Assembly: GCA_945860205.1 (NCBI GenBank)
Contig: CAMARK010000020.1
Location: 1-58,814 of the forward strand
DNA: 58,814 nucleotides
Reading direction: 5' to 3'
Source: Reyranella massiliensis 521
GTDB taxonomy: Bacteria > Pseudomonadota > Alphaproteobacteria > Reyranellales > Reyranellaceae
Shown here: in pieces, positions 17,275 through 25,510 of the stretch
How positions within the stretch are numbered: the first letter of the stretch is position 1
Layout: each line of letters begins with the position of its first letter
Position numbers and translations under genes: made by a program
Notes under the pieces: generated by a model
The model's database searches: none
Told to the model about the DNA's origin: nothing
What the model saw: only the letters and a program-made list of their open reading frames with translations

Positions 17275-18093
17275 ATGCGCTTCACCATCGACCACACGAC
17301 ACGCTTCCAGTTCGACCAGCCTAGCGGCCATTCGATCCACGACGTGCGGCTCACGCCCAAGCCCGCCGCCGGCCAGCGCATCGTCTCCTGGCGCATCGAC
17401 GGACCGGGCAAGCGCTCCGAATGGGTCGACGGGCACGGCAACCAGGTGACGACCTTTTCGGCGGCGTACCGGCACGACAGTGTCGAGATCACGGTGCACG
17501 GCGTCTATGAGCACAGCGGCACCGAGCAGTGGCTGCGCTATGTCGAGACACCGACGCTTCCCGCGCCGTTCTGGCTGCGCAACACCGGCCTCGCCCATCA
17601 CGACGCGAGCTTCGACCAGGTGATCGAGGGCCTGGCCGAGCGGGCGGCTGACCCGGCGCAGCGCGTCGCTGTCCTGCACGAGGTCATGGAGCGGATCGGC
17701 AAACGCATCGCCTACAAGACCGGCGCCTCCACCGTCGACACCACCGCCGTCGAGGCGCTGGCCCGCGGCGCCGGCGTGGCCCAGGACGAAGCGCACGTGT
17801 TCATCGCCTGTTGCCGAAGGCTGGGCGTACCGGCGCGCTACGTCAGCGGCTACCTGCGCAACGACGATCCCGAACTGCATGTCGGCCGCACCAGCCATTC
17901 CTGGGCGGAGGCCTGGATCCCCGGCCTCGAATGGGTGGGCTTCGATCCCGCCAACAACATCAGCCCGCACGGCGACAGCCTGCGGCTGGCGGTGGGCCTC
18001 GACTATCACGACGCGGCCCCGGTCAGCGGCCGGCGCGTCGGATTCGGCGGCGCCAAGATGACCGTCGATGCCTCGGTGCGTGTCACCGACTGA
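17275..18093 (+). CDS. transglutaminase-like protein lacking the catalytic cysteine
   Basis: A 272-residue protein with the N-terminal beta domain (MRFTIDHTTRFQFDQPSGHS) and a transglutaminase-like core. The core is well kept: FIACCRRLGVPARYVSGYL, the catalytic-type His in SHSWAEAW (His208) and Asp in VGFDPANN (Asp224). The nucleophile position of the GVCQD motif is Ala169 (GVAQD). Two cysteines lie ten residues later (179-180) but not in the nucleophile position. Unless these take over, the protein should not have normal transglutaminase or peptidase activity. It is the third gene of the ATP-grasp operon, where such proteins usually act as amidases or peptidases. Confidence 0.88.
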   Translation: MRFTIDHTTRFQFDQPSGHSIHDVRLTPKPAAGQRIVSWRIDGPGKRSEWVDGHGNQVTTFSAAYRHDSVEITVHGVYEHSGTEQWLRYVETPTLPAPFWLRNTGLAHHDASFDQVIEGLAERAADPAQRVAVLHEVMERIGKRIAYKTGASTVDTTAVEALARGAGVAQDEAHVFIACCRRLGVPARYVSGYLRNDDPELHVGRTSHSWAEAWIPGLEWVGFDPANNISPHGDSLRLAVGLDYHDAAPVSGRRVGFGGAKMTVDASVRVTD

Positions 18094-18102
18094 GCCTAAA
18101 TA

Positions 18103-18208
18103 CCTCATGCTGAGGAGGCCACGGATTGGCCGTCTCGAAGCATGGGCTACAGCACCATTGATCCCACCCTTCGAGACGCGCTCCTGCGGACCGCTCCTCA
18201 GGGTGAGG
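18103..18208. repeat. interspersed palindromic repeat (CCTCA...GTCTCGAAG type)
   Basis: Two imperfectly complementary arms, beginning CCTCATGCTGAGGAGG and ending CGCTCCTCAGGGTGAGG, enclose GTCTCGAAG and CTTCGAGAC. The end CCTCAGGGTGAGG recurs in the prophage remnant at 57351-57363. The rest of the roughly 300-base gap before the aminotransferase shows no gene. Confidence 0.75.
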
Positions 18209-18280
18209 TGAATTTGTGTCACTCAGAACGACGCTAGACTGAGACATATCGGCGGTACGGCGCGAACCTACGAGAAATAG

Positions 18281-19597
<1,317 letters not shown>

Positions 19598-19612
19598 CGC
19601 TCACTGGTTTCT

Positions 19613-19644
19613 CCCCGCCTGTGGATTGACTCCCCCAGGCGGGG
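19613..19644. repeat. G/C-rich hairpin after the aminotransferase gene
   Basis: CCCCGCCTG (19613-19621) pairs perfectly with CAGGCGGGG (19636-19644). There is no T run. It may be a short relative of the interspersed C/G-rich repeats and could slow or stop transcription between the two genes. Confidence 0.5.
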
Positions 19645-19764
19645 GTGAAACGATTTCCATGACAAGGGGCTTCGCTCCGACGCGGTCGTATCGGCCGTGT
19701 GTTTCGTAGCGACCGTCGTCCGGGGCTTCTAAGCGCGGGTTTCGCGCAGAAGGAGGACGTTGTC

Positions 19765-21840
19765 ATGACCGACCTAAAAACCGAGACAATCACCGGCGGC
19801 AGGCCAGGTAGCGGCGCGCATCGCGTGGTGGCGCTGTGCGGGCCGTACCTGTCGGGCAAGACCAGCCTGCTCGAGAGCATTCTCTACGCCACGGGGGCCA
19901 TCGGCCGGCGCGGTTCGACGCGCGCGGGCACCTCCATCGGCGATGCCGCCGCCGAGTCGCGCAAGCGCGGCATGGGCACCGAGATCAACGTCGCCTCGGT
20001 CGACTATCTCGGCGATCAATGGACTTTCCTCGACGTCCCGGGTTCGATCGAGTTCCAGCACGATGCCTTCGCAGCCCTTGCGGTATGCGACGTGGCGGTT
20101 GTGGTTTGCGAGCCCTCGCCCGAGCGCGTCGTGGCGCTGGCGCCGCTGCTGAAATGCATCGAAGACCGCCACATCCCGCACATCATCTTCGTCAACAAGA
20201 TCGATTCGGCGGAAGCCCGCGTGCGCGACATGCTGGCGGCCCTGCAGAACGTGTCGACCCGCAAGCTGGTGCTGCGCCAGGTCCCCATCCGTCGCCCGAC
20301 CAACGACGGCGGCGAGGAGACCGTGGGCTATGTCGATCTCGTGAGCGAGCGCGCCTATCGATACAAGAGCAGCGGCGCCTCCGACCTGATCGAGATGCCG
20401 GCCGAGATTCTCCCGCGCGAAGCCGAGGCCCGGCGCGAGCTGCTGGAAACGCTTTCCGAGTTCGACGACACGCTGCTGGAGCAGCTCATCGAGGATATCG
20501 CGCCGGAAAAATCGCTGATCTACCGCGATCTCCACGACGAGTTCGGCGCCGACAAGATCGTGCCCGTGCTGCTGGGCGCCGGCGATCGCGAGAACGGCGT
20601 GCGCCGGCTGCTGAAGACGCTGCGCCACGACACGCCGTTCGCGGCCGAAACCGCCAAACGCCGGGCGCTCGTTACCAATGGAACCGCGGTGACGGAGTGC
20701 TTCAAGGTCCTGCACCAATCGCATGCCGGCAAGCTCTCGCTGTGCCGGGTCTGGTCGGGAACCCTCACCGAAGGCCAGGCGCTGGGTGGCCACCGCATCG
20801 GCGCGATGCTGCGGCCTTTCGGTCAACGGCTCGACAAGATCGCCGAAGCCCGCAGCGGCGAACTCGTGGCACTCGCCAAGGTGGAGGCGCTGTCGGCGGG
20901 CCAGACATTGAGCGCGGCGGGGATCGCGCCATCGGCCGACTTCCCGGCGCCGGCGTCTCCGGTGTTCATCCTGTCGATGGCCGCCAAGAACCGCAACGAC
21001 GAGGTCAAGCTCTCGGGCGCCCTGCACAAGATCGTCGAGGAAGATCCCTCGCTGGCCTTCGAGGCGCGCGGCGAGACCCATGAGCTGCTGCTCAAGGGCC
21101 AGGGAGAAATGCATCTCAAGGTGGCGGTCGACAAGCTGGCCGGCCGCTACAATGTCGCCGTCGAGACCGCGACGCCGCGCGTGGCCTATCGCGAGACCAT
21201 CCAGGCCGGCGTCCAGCAACATGCCCGCTACAAGCGCCAGACCGGCGGCCATGGCCAGTTTGCCGATATCAAGGTCGAGATCCGGCCGCTGCCGCGAGGG
21301 TCGGGGTTCCACTTCGTCGACAAGGTCGTGGGCGGCGTCGTGCCGCGCAACTTCATCCCCGCGGTAGAGGAAGGCCTGATCGACTGCCTGAAGGAGGGCC
21401 CGCTCGGCCAGCCGGTGGTCGACATCGAGGTCAAGCTGTTCGACGGCCAGTTCCATGCGGTCGACAGTTCCGAGATGTCGTTCAAGATGGCGGCCCGCAT
21501 CGCCATGAGCGAAGCCATGCCGAAATGCCGGCCGGTGTTGCTGGAGCCGATCCTGAAGGTGACGGTCGCGGGCCCGAGTGAATCGACACCACGCCTGCAG
21601 CGGCTGATCTCCGGCCGCCGCGGCCAGCTGCTGGGCTACGATACCCGGGCCGGCTGGAACGGCTGGGACGAAGTCTCGGCGCTGATGCCGGAAGCCGAGA
21701 TTGCCGACATGATCGTCGAGATACGATCGGTGACCCAGGGTGTCGGCACCTTCCGCACCGAGTTCGACCATCTGCAGGAGCTGTCTGGCCGCACCGCCGA
21801 GCGCATCGTCGAGGAGACGAAAAAGCACCAGGCGGCATGA
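19765..21840 (+). CDS. elongation factor G-like translational GTPase (FusA2-type)
   Basis: A 691-residue paralogue of EF-G with the five-domain layout. G1 is GPYLSGKTS (near residue 26), G4 is NKID, and domain IV contains YKRQTGGHGQFADIKVEI. The G3 box reads DVPGSIEF, so the activating His of canonical DTPGH is Ser, and switch I lacks the usual RGITI. This pattern matches the EF-G-like or EF-G2 subfamily, which often shows slow or altered GTP turnover; its role is unsettled. The start at 19765 has AAGGAGG nine bases upstream. No ribosomal genes are nearby, so this is not the housekeeping fusA. Confidence 0.88.
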   Translation: MTDLKTETITGGRPGSGAHRVVALCGPYLSGKTSLLESILYATGAIGRRGSTRAGTSIGDAAAESRKRGMGTEINVASVDYLGDQWTFLDVPGSIEFQHDAFAALAVCDVAVVVCEPSPERVVALAPLLKCIEDRHIPHIIFVNKIDSAEARVRDMLAALQNVSTRKLVLRQVPIRRPTNDGGEETVGYVDLVSERAYRYKSSGASDLIEMPAEILPREAEARRELLETLSEFDDTLLEQLIEDIAPEKSLIYRDLHDEFGADKIVPVLLGAGDRENGVRRLLKTLRHDTPFAAETAKRRALVTNGTAVTECFKVLHQSHAGKLSLCRVWSGTLTEGQALGGHRIGAMLRPFGQRLDKIAEARSGELVALAKVEALSAGQTLSAAGIAPSADFPAPASPVFILSMAAKNRNDEVKLSGALHKIVEEDPSLAFEARGETHELLLKGQGEMHLKVAVDKLAGRYNVAVETATPRVAYRETIQAGVQQHARYKRQTGGHGQFADIKVEIRPLPRGSGFHFVDKVVGGVVPRNFIPAVEEGLIDCLKEGPLGQPVVDIEVKLFDGQFHAVDSSEMSFKMAARIAMSEAMPKCRPVLLEPILKVTVAGPSESTPRLQRLISGRRGQLLGYDTRAGWNGWDEVSALMPEAEIADMIVEIRSVTQGVGTFRTEFDHLQELSGRTAERIVEETKKHQAA

Positions 21841-21910
21841 ATCGCCGTCCGGTCACAAGGCGGTGAGAAGGGCTTCGGACACCTTCTCCTTGCGCAGGCT
21901 TTCGCTCACA

Positions 21911-21940
21911 CTCTCCTCGTGGAATTTCCCACGAGGAGAG
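21911..21940 (+). promoter_or_regulatory. perfect 12-bp hairpin that covers the ribosome binding site
   Basis: CTCTCCTCGTGG (21911-21922) and CCACGAGGAGAG (21929-21940) pair exactly around a 6-base loop. The right arm contains the GAGGAGAG Shine-Dalgarno of the gene starting at 21948, so the folded RNA would block initiation. It could be a thermosensor, a translational switch, or a site opened by a protein or ribosome. Confidence 0.7.
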
Positions 21941-21947
21941 CATTGTC

Positions 21948-22382
21948 ATGTTCAACAGACGGTCTCTGATGGTGGGTGGCCTGGTGATTGCCGCCGCTCC
22001 GTCACTGGCCCGCCTCGCGCAGGCCCAGGCTGGGCGGCCGACGCTGGTGTTCGTCGGCAACGAACTCTGAGGCGGCTGCAAGATCTGGCGTGCCCAGTCC
22101 CAGCCCGTTCTTCTCAAGTCCGACGCCTTCCAGAAACTCGATTTTAAGGTCGTGTATCCGGCGAATGAGCAGCTGATGCTCAAAGAAGAGAACTGGCCCG
22201 CCGATTCGCGCTGGATCCTGACGGCGTTCATGATGAGCGAAGAAGGCGTAAAGCGCGGACTCGATGCGCCGCGTTTCATCCTGGCGCAGGACGGCAAGAT
22301 CGTCTTCACCACCACCGGCAACGGCGGCTGGAAAGAGAAGATGTGGCCCATGATCCAGAAAGTGACCGGCACCAAGGCCTAG
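21948..22382 (+). CDS. exported thioredoxin-like protein, candidate selenoprotein (in-frame TGA at codon 41)
   Basis: Reading through one TGA (22068-22070) gives 144 residues. The N-terminus MFNRRSLMVGG with a hydrophobic stretch and AQA site is a Tat-like signal peptide. A thioredoxin-like fold is suggested by strand PTLVFVG, then TGA-Gly-Gly-Cys44 as a UxxC redox motif, and APRFIL with Pro108 as cis-proline. The following paralogue has identical length and aligns without gaps, with Ser at codon 41 and Cys44 kept. All 103 sense codons after the TGA are open and conserved. A SECIS-like hairpin follows the TGA. Selenocysteine insertion is therefore plausible; a pseudogene made by one nonsense mutation (for example TGC to TGA) is the alternative. 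SelA/SelB and tRNA-Sec are not in the window. Confidence 0.6.
22082..22099 (+). promoter_or_regulatory. SECIS-like hairpin directly after the in-frame TGA
   Basis: Counting the U of UGA (22068) as 1, bases 15-16 pair with 31-32, U17 is bulged, 18-21 (CUGG) pair with 27-30 (CCAG), and the 5-base loop is CGUGC with G23 and U24. The E. coli fdhF element has the same plan: two pairs, bulged U17, four pairs, and G23-U24 in the loop. The CUGG/CCAG stem also exists in the paralogue, as expected from shared protein sequence, but there the loop lacks G-U and the lower pairing is weaker. Confidence 0.5.
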
Positions 22383-22414
22383 TTCCCGGCGCCGCCGAGT
22401 TGCCCCATATTAAC

Positions 22415-22436
22415 CCCGTGGAGTTGTTCCACAGGG
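22415..22436 (+). promoter_or_regulatory. leader hairpin of the second thioredoxin-like gene
   Basis: GTGGA (22418-22422) pairs with TCCAC (22428-22432), extended by CCC with GGG across one bulged A. The GGG belongs to the AGGGAGAG Shine-Dalgarno of the gene at 22448. It aligns with the stronger hairpin in front of the first copy, so the leader structure was duplicated along with the gene. Confidence 0.5.
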
Positions 22437-22447
22437 AGAGCGTTCGG

Positions 22448-22882
22448 ATGTTCAAGAGACGTTCAGTGATGATCGGGGGTGCGGCGTCAGTGGTGGCGGC
22501 AGCGCTTGCCCGCGTCGCCGAGGCCCAGGCCAGTCGTCCGATGCTGGTGTTCGTCGGCGACCAGACGTCGGAAGCCTGCAAGGTCTGGCACAGCCAGTGG
22601 GAGCCTCTGTTCGTCGCGTCCGCCGCCTACAAGAAGCTCGACTACCGGGTGATCAATCCGGCGAAGTCCTCCCTGCTCGCCAAGCAGCAAACCTGGCCCG
22701 CCAACCTGCGCTGGCTCCTCGACACGTTCCTGATGAGCCAGGTCGGTGTCCAGGAAGGCTTCGAGGTTCCCCGCTTCTTCCTGGTGCAGAACCGCCAGGT
22801 CACGATCTCGACATCCGGCAACAACGCGTGGCGGGACGTGATGTGGCCCACCATCCTGGATGTGACCGGCACGAGCCCCTAG
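22448..22882 (+). CDS. exported thioredoxin-like protein with SxxC motif
   Basis: A 144-residue paralogue of the preceding gene, gap-free against it. MFKRRSVMIGGAASVVAAAL is a Tat-like signal peptide ending at EAQA. The mature part begins with strand PMLVFVG, has Ser41-Glu-Ala-Cys44 in place of a CxxC, and VPRFFL with Pro108 as likely cis-proline. With one Cys it cannot form the usual intramolecular disulfide; a monothiol or binding role is possible. AGGGAGAG lies before the ATG. The two copies are tandem duplicates separated by 65 bases, each with a leader hairpin. Confidence 0.85.
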   Translation: MFKRRSVMIGGAASVVAAALARVAEAQASRPMLVFVGDQTSEACKVWHSQWEPLFVASAAYKKLDYRVINPAKSSLLAKQQTWPANLRWLLDTFLMSQVGVQEGFEVPRFFLVQNRQVTISTSGNNAWRDVMWPTILDVTGTSP

Positions 22883-22912
22883 GACCGACGCCGGCAATAT
22901 TGGAGGCTTCCG

Positions 22913-23425
22913 ATGGCCAACGACCTGTTCCGCCGTCAGCTCGCCAGCTACGCCTCGGTCCATCGCGACTGGCGCAACAAGGCGACGCACTTCGTCGGCA
23001 TTCCCCTCATCGTCTTCTCGCTGCTGCTGATCCTGTCGCTCTGGCGCTTCGAGATCGGCGGGCGGGACTGGACGGTGTCGCTTGCCGTAGCGCTCCTGGC
23101 CGTCCTCGGCTGGATGGCGCTCGACCTCGGCATCGGCGTCGTCATGGCCCTGCTGATGGCGCCGGCCTGGTACGCGGCAGAAGCTCTCGCCGGTGCGCTG
23201 GGACCATCCTCTGCCGTCTGGGTCGCATTCCTCGTTCTCTTCGTTGGCGGCTGGGTGCTGCAGTTCCTCGGTCACCACTACGAGGGCAAGCGTCCGGCGC
23301 TTCTCGACAACATCTTTCAAGGCTTCATCGGCCCGATGTTTCTGGTGGCCGAGGCCCTGGTGGTCATGGGCCAGCGCCGTGACCTGGCCGATGCCATGGG
23401 CGAGAGCGACGTCACGGTCCGGTGA
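22913..23425 (+). CDS. DUF962 (Mpo1-like) membrane protein
   Basis: A 170-residue protein matching the DUF962/Mpo1-like family: RQLASYASVHRDWRNKATHF, VGIPLIVFS, four hydrophobic helices, and QFLGHHYEGKRPALLDN. The yeast relative Mpo1 is a dioxygenase in 2-hydroxy fatty acid alpha-oxidation that uses conserved histidines as iron ligands; His17 (VHRDW), His26 (ATHFVG) and the GHH pair are kept here, so a similar lipid role is possible but not shown. TGGAGG precedes the ATG. It lies between the thioredoxin-like pair and msrP. Confidence 0.88.
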   Translation: MANDLFRRQLASYASVHRDWRNKATHFVGIPLIVFSLLLILSLWRFEIGGRDWTVSLAVALLAVLGWMALDLGIGVVMALLMAPAWYAAEALAGALGPSSAVWVAFLVLFVGGWVLQFLGHHYEGKRPALLDNIFQGFIGPMFLVAEALVVMGQRRDLADAMGESDVTVR

Positions 23426-23492
23426 GCAGGGTTGATTTGCGACGGCCGCTCCGACGCGCGATGACAGACGGAGCGTTACAGGAGTTGCAGGA

Positions 23493-24452
23493 ATGCTGAT
23501 CAAGCGCACGCGCGGCTGGGAATTGCCCGAACGTCTGGCGACCCCGGAAGGCCACTACCTTCGGCGCCGGGCGCTGCTCGGGGCGATGGGCCTGGGCGCC
23601 GCCTCCCTGGGGCTGCCGGCAGCGGCGATCGCCCAGGCCGCTGCCGATCCGTCGGCCGGTCTCTATCCGGCCAAGCGCAACGACAAGTACGGCACGCCCA
23701 CGCCCGTCACGACCGAGCGGCTGGCCACCACCTACAACAACTTCTACGAATTCGGCACCGACAAGAGCATCTGGCGGGAGGCACAGAAGCTCGACGTCAG
23801 GCCGTGGACGATCAAGGTCGGCGGCATGGTCGAGAAGCCGTTCGAAATCGGCATCGACGACCTCCTGGCGAAGATGCAGCTCGAGGAGCGCGTCTACCGT
23901 CACCGCTGCGTGGAAGCCTGGTCGATGATCGTGCCGTGGAGCGGTTTTCCGGTCCGCTCGCTGGTCGAGTTTTGCAAGCCGCTCGGCAGCGCCAAGTTCA
24001 TCGTCATGAAGACCCTGTCCAGGCCGTCGGTGATGCGCGAGCAGCGCGATCTTCTCTATCCCTGGCCCTATACCGAGGGCCTGGCGATGGACGAGGCGAT
24101 GAACGACCTCGCCTTCATCGCCACCGGCCTCTACGGCAAGCCGATCCACAAACAGAACGGGGCGCCGCTCCGCCTCGTGGCGCCCTGGAAGTATGGCTTC
24201 AAGAACGTGAAGTCGATCGTCAGCATCGATTTCACCGACAAGAAGCCGGTCTCGTTCTGGGAAAAGCTGCAGCCCAGCGAATACGGCTTCTGGGCCAATG
24301 TGAATCCTGACGTGGCCCATCCGCGCTGGAGCCAGGCTACCGAGAAGCCGCTGGGGAGCGATGGCCGCATCCCGACCCTGATCTACAACGGCTATGCAGA
24401 GTTCGTGGCCGGTCTCTACACCGACCGCAAAGCGGAAAAGCTGTTCATATAG
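23493..24452 (+). CDS. msrP: protein-methionine-sulfoxide reductase catalytic subunit
   Basis: A periplasmic molybdenum enzyme (YedY family) that reduces methionine sulfoxide in oxidised envelope proteins. The 319-residue product has a Tat signal (YLRRRALLGAMGLGAAS), the molybdenum-ligand Cys139 in HRCVEAWSMIVPWSGFP, and the family segments LYPWPYTEGLAMDEAMNDLA and APWKYGFKNVKSIV. AGGAG lies before ATG 23493. The usual partner msrQ (membrane heme b subunit) is not downstream, where a TctC gene begins 73 bases after the stop; it must be elsewhere, or electrons come from another donor. Confidence 0.95.
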   Translation: MLIKRTRGWELPERLATPEGHYLRRRALLGAMGLGAASLGLPAAAIAQAAADPSAGLYPAKRNDKYGTPTPVTTERLATTYNNFYEFGTDKSIWREAQKLDVRPWTIKVGGMVEKPFEIGIDDLLAKMQLEERVYRHRCVEAWSMIVPWSGFPVRSLVEFCKPLGSAKFIVMKTLSRPSVMREQRDLLYPWPYTEGLAMDEAMNDLAFIATGLYGKPIHKQNGAPLRLVAPWKYGFKNVKSIVSIDFTDKKPVSFWEKLQPSEYGFWANVNPDVAHPRWSQATEKPLGSDGRIPTLIYNGYAEFVAGLYTDRKAEKLFI

Positions 24453-24525
24453 CCTCCCTGCCTTTGCCTCGCCGCGCCAGCCCGCTACAACGGGCATCGG
24501 CTGGTGAGGCCAAGGGAGGACTTTC

Positions 24526-25503
24526 GTGAAGATCAATCGTCGTTCTACGCTGGCGGGCGCCATTGCTGCATCTACGGCAGGATTGCCGCTTTCCCGCCCG
24601 GCGTTCGCCCAGGACTTCCCCAGCAAGCCGATCAAGATCGTCGTGCCCTTCGCCGCCGGCAGCGCCACCGACATCGCCGCGCGCGCGCTCGGCGCCAAGC
24701 TGACGGATATCCTGAAGCAGCCGGTCATCATCGACGACAAACCCGGCGCCTCGGGTCAGCTCGGCGCCTCTGCGGCCGCAACCGCGCCGGCCGACGGCTA
24801 CACGCTGCTGATGGGCACCAACACCACCAACGCCGCCAACGGCGCGCTGTTCAAGAAGCTCTCTTACGATCCCGAAAAGGATTTCGCGCCAATCGCGCGC
24901 TGCATCACCGGCGTCAACGCCCTGGTGGTCAATCCTACGCTGCCGATCAAGACGATCTCCGAGTTGATCGCCTACGCCCGCCAGAATCCCGGCAAGCTCA
25001 ACTACGCCGAAGCCAGCGCCTCGCAGCGCCTGTCCGGCGAGATGTTCAACTCGATGGCCGGAATCAAGATCGAGCGCGTGCCCTACAAAGCCAGTCCCCA
25101 GGCGCTGGGCGACGTGGTCTCCGGCCAGGTCCAGGTCATGTTCCCCGACCTGCCGCAGGCCCTGACCCAGATGGATGCCGGCAGAGTGCGCGGGCTCGGC
25201 ACGACCGGTCCGAAGCGCACCAGCGTCGCGCCCGACCTGCCGGCAATCGCCGAGTTCGTGCCGGGCTACTCGCTGGTCTATTGGCTGGCGGTGTTCGCGC
25301 CGGCGGCAACGCCCAAGCCCATCCAGCTGAAGCTCTATGAAGCCATCGCCGAGGCGTTGAAGGACCCGGCAACCGGCAAGGCCATGACCCAGGGCCGTAT
25401 GGAAGTGTCTCCGCTCGGCCCCGACGATTTCGCCGCCTACGTGAAGACCGAGACCAAATGGTGGGCCGAGGCGATCAAGGCCGCCGGCATCGAGCCGGAG
25501 TGA
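24526..25503 (+). CDS. tripartite tricarboxylate transporter (TctC/Bug) substrate-binding protein
   Basis: A 325-residue periplasmic receptor of the Bug family: signal peptide MKINRRSTLAGAIAASTAGL, then FPSKPIKIVVPFAAGSATDI, DDKPGASGQLGA, ADGYTLLMGTN, and VSGQVQVMFPDLP. It starts at GTG 24526 with GGGAGG before it. No TctA or TctB membrane genes are close, which is usual for this large family. The ligand is unknown, probably a carboxylate. It directly precedes acyl-CoA genes (7 bases), so its substrate may feed that pathway. Confidence 0.93.
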   Translation: MKINRRSTLAGAIAASTAGLPLSRPAFAQDFPSKPIKIVVPFAAGSATDIAARALGAKLTDILKQPVIIDDKPGASGQLGASAAATAPADGYTLLMGTNTTNAANGALFKKLSYDPEKDFAPIARCITGVNALVVNPTLPIKTISELIAYARQNPGKLNYAEASASQRLSGEMFNSMAGIKIERVPYKASPQALGDVVSGQVQVMFPDLPQALTQMDAGRVRGLGTTGPKRTSVAPDLPAIAEFVPGYSLVYWLAVFAPAATPKPIQLKLYEAIAEALKDPATGKAMTQGRMEVSPLGPDDFAAYVKTETKWWAEAIKAAGIEPE

Positions 25504-25510
25504 GCGGGCC

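Noticed and set aside
19774..21828. 684-codon open frame antisense to the EF-G-like gene
   Set aside because: Antisense shadow of a clearly recognised GTPase; no family likeness of its own.
22071..22382. Treating the part after the TGA as a separate small gene
   Set aside because: The first ATG after the TGA (22177) is mid-domain and has no proper binding site; alignment to the paralogue shows one continuous protein.
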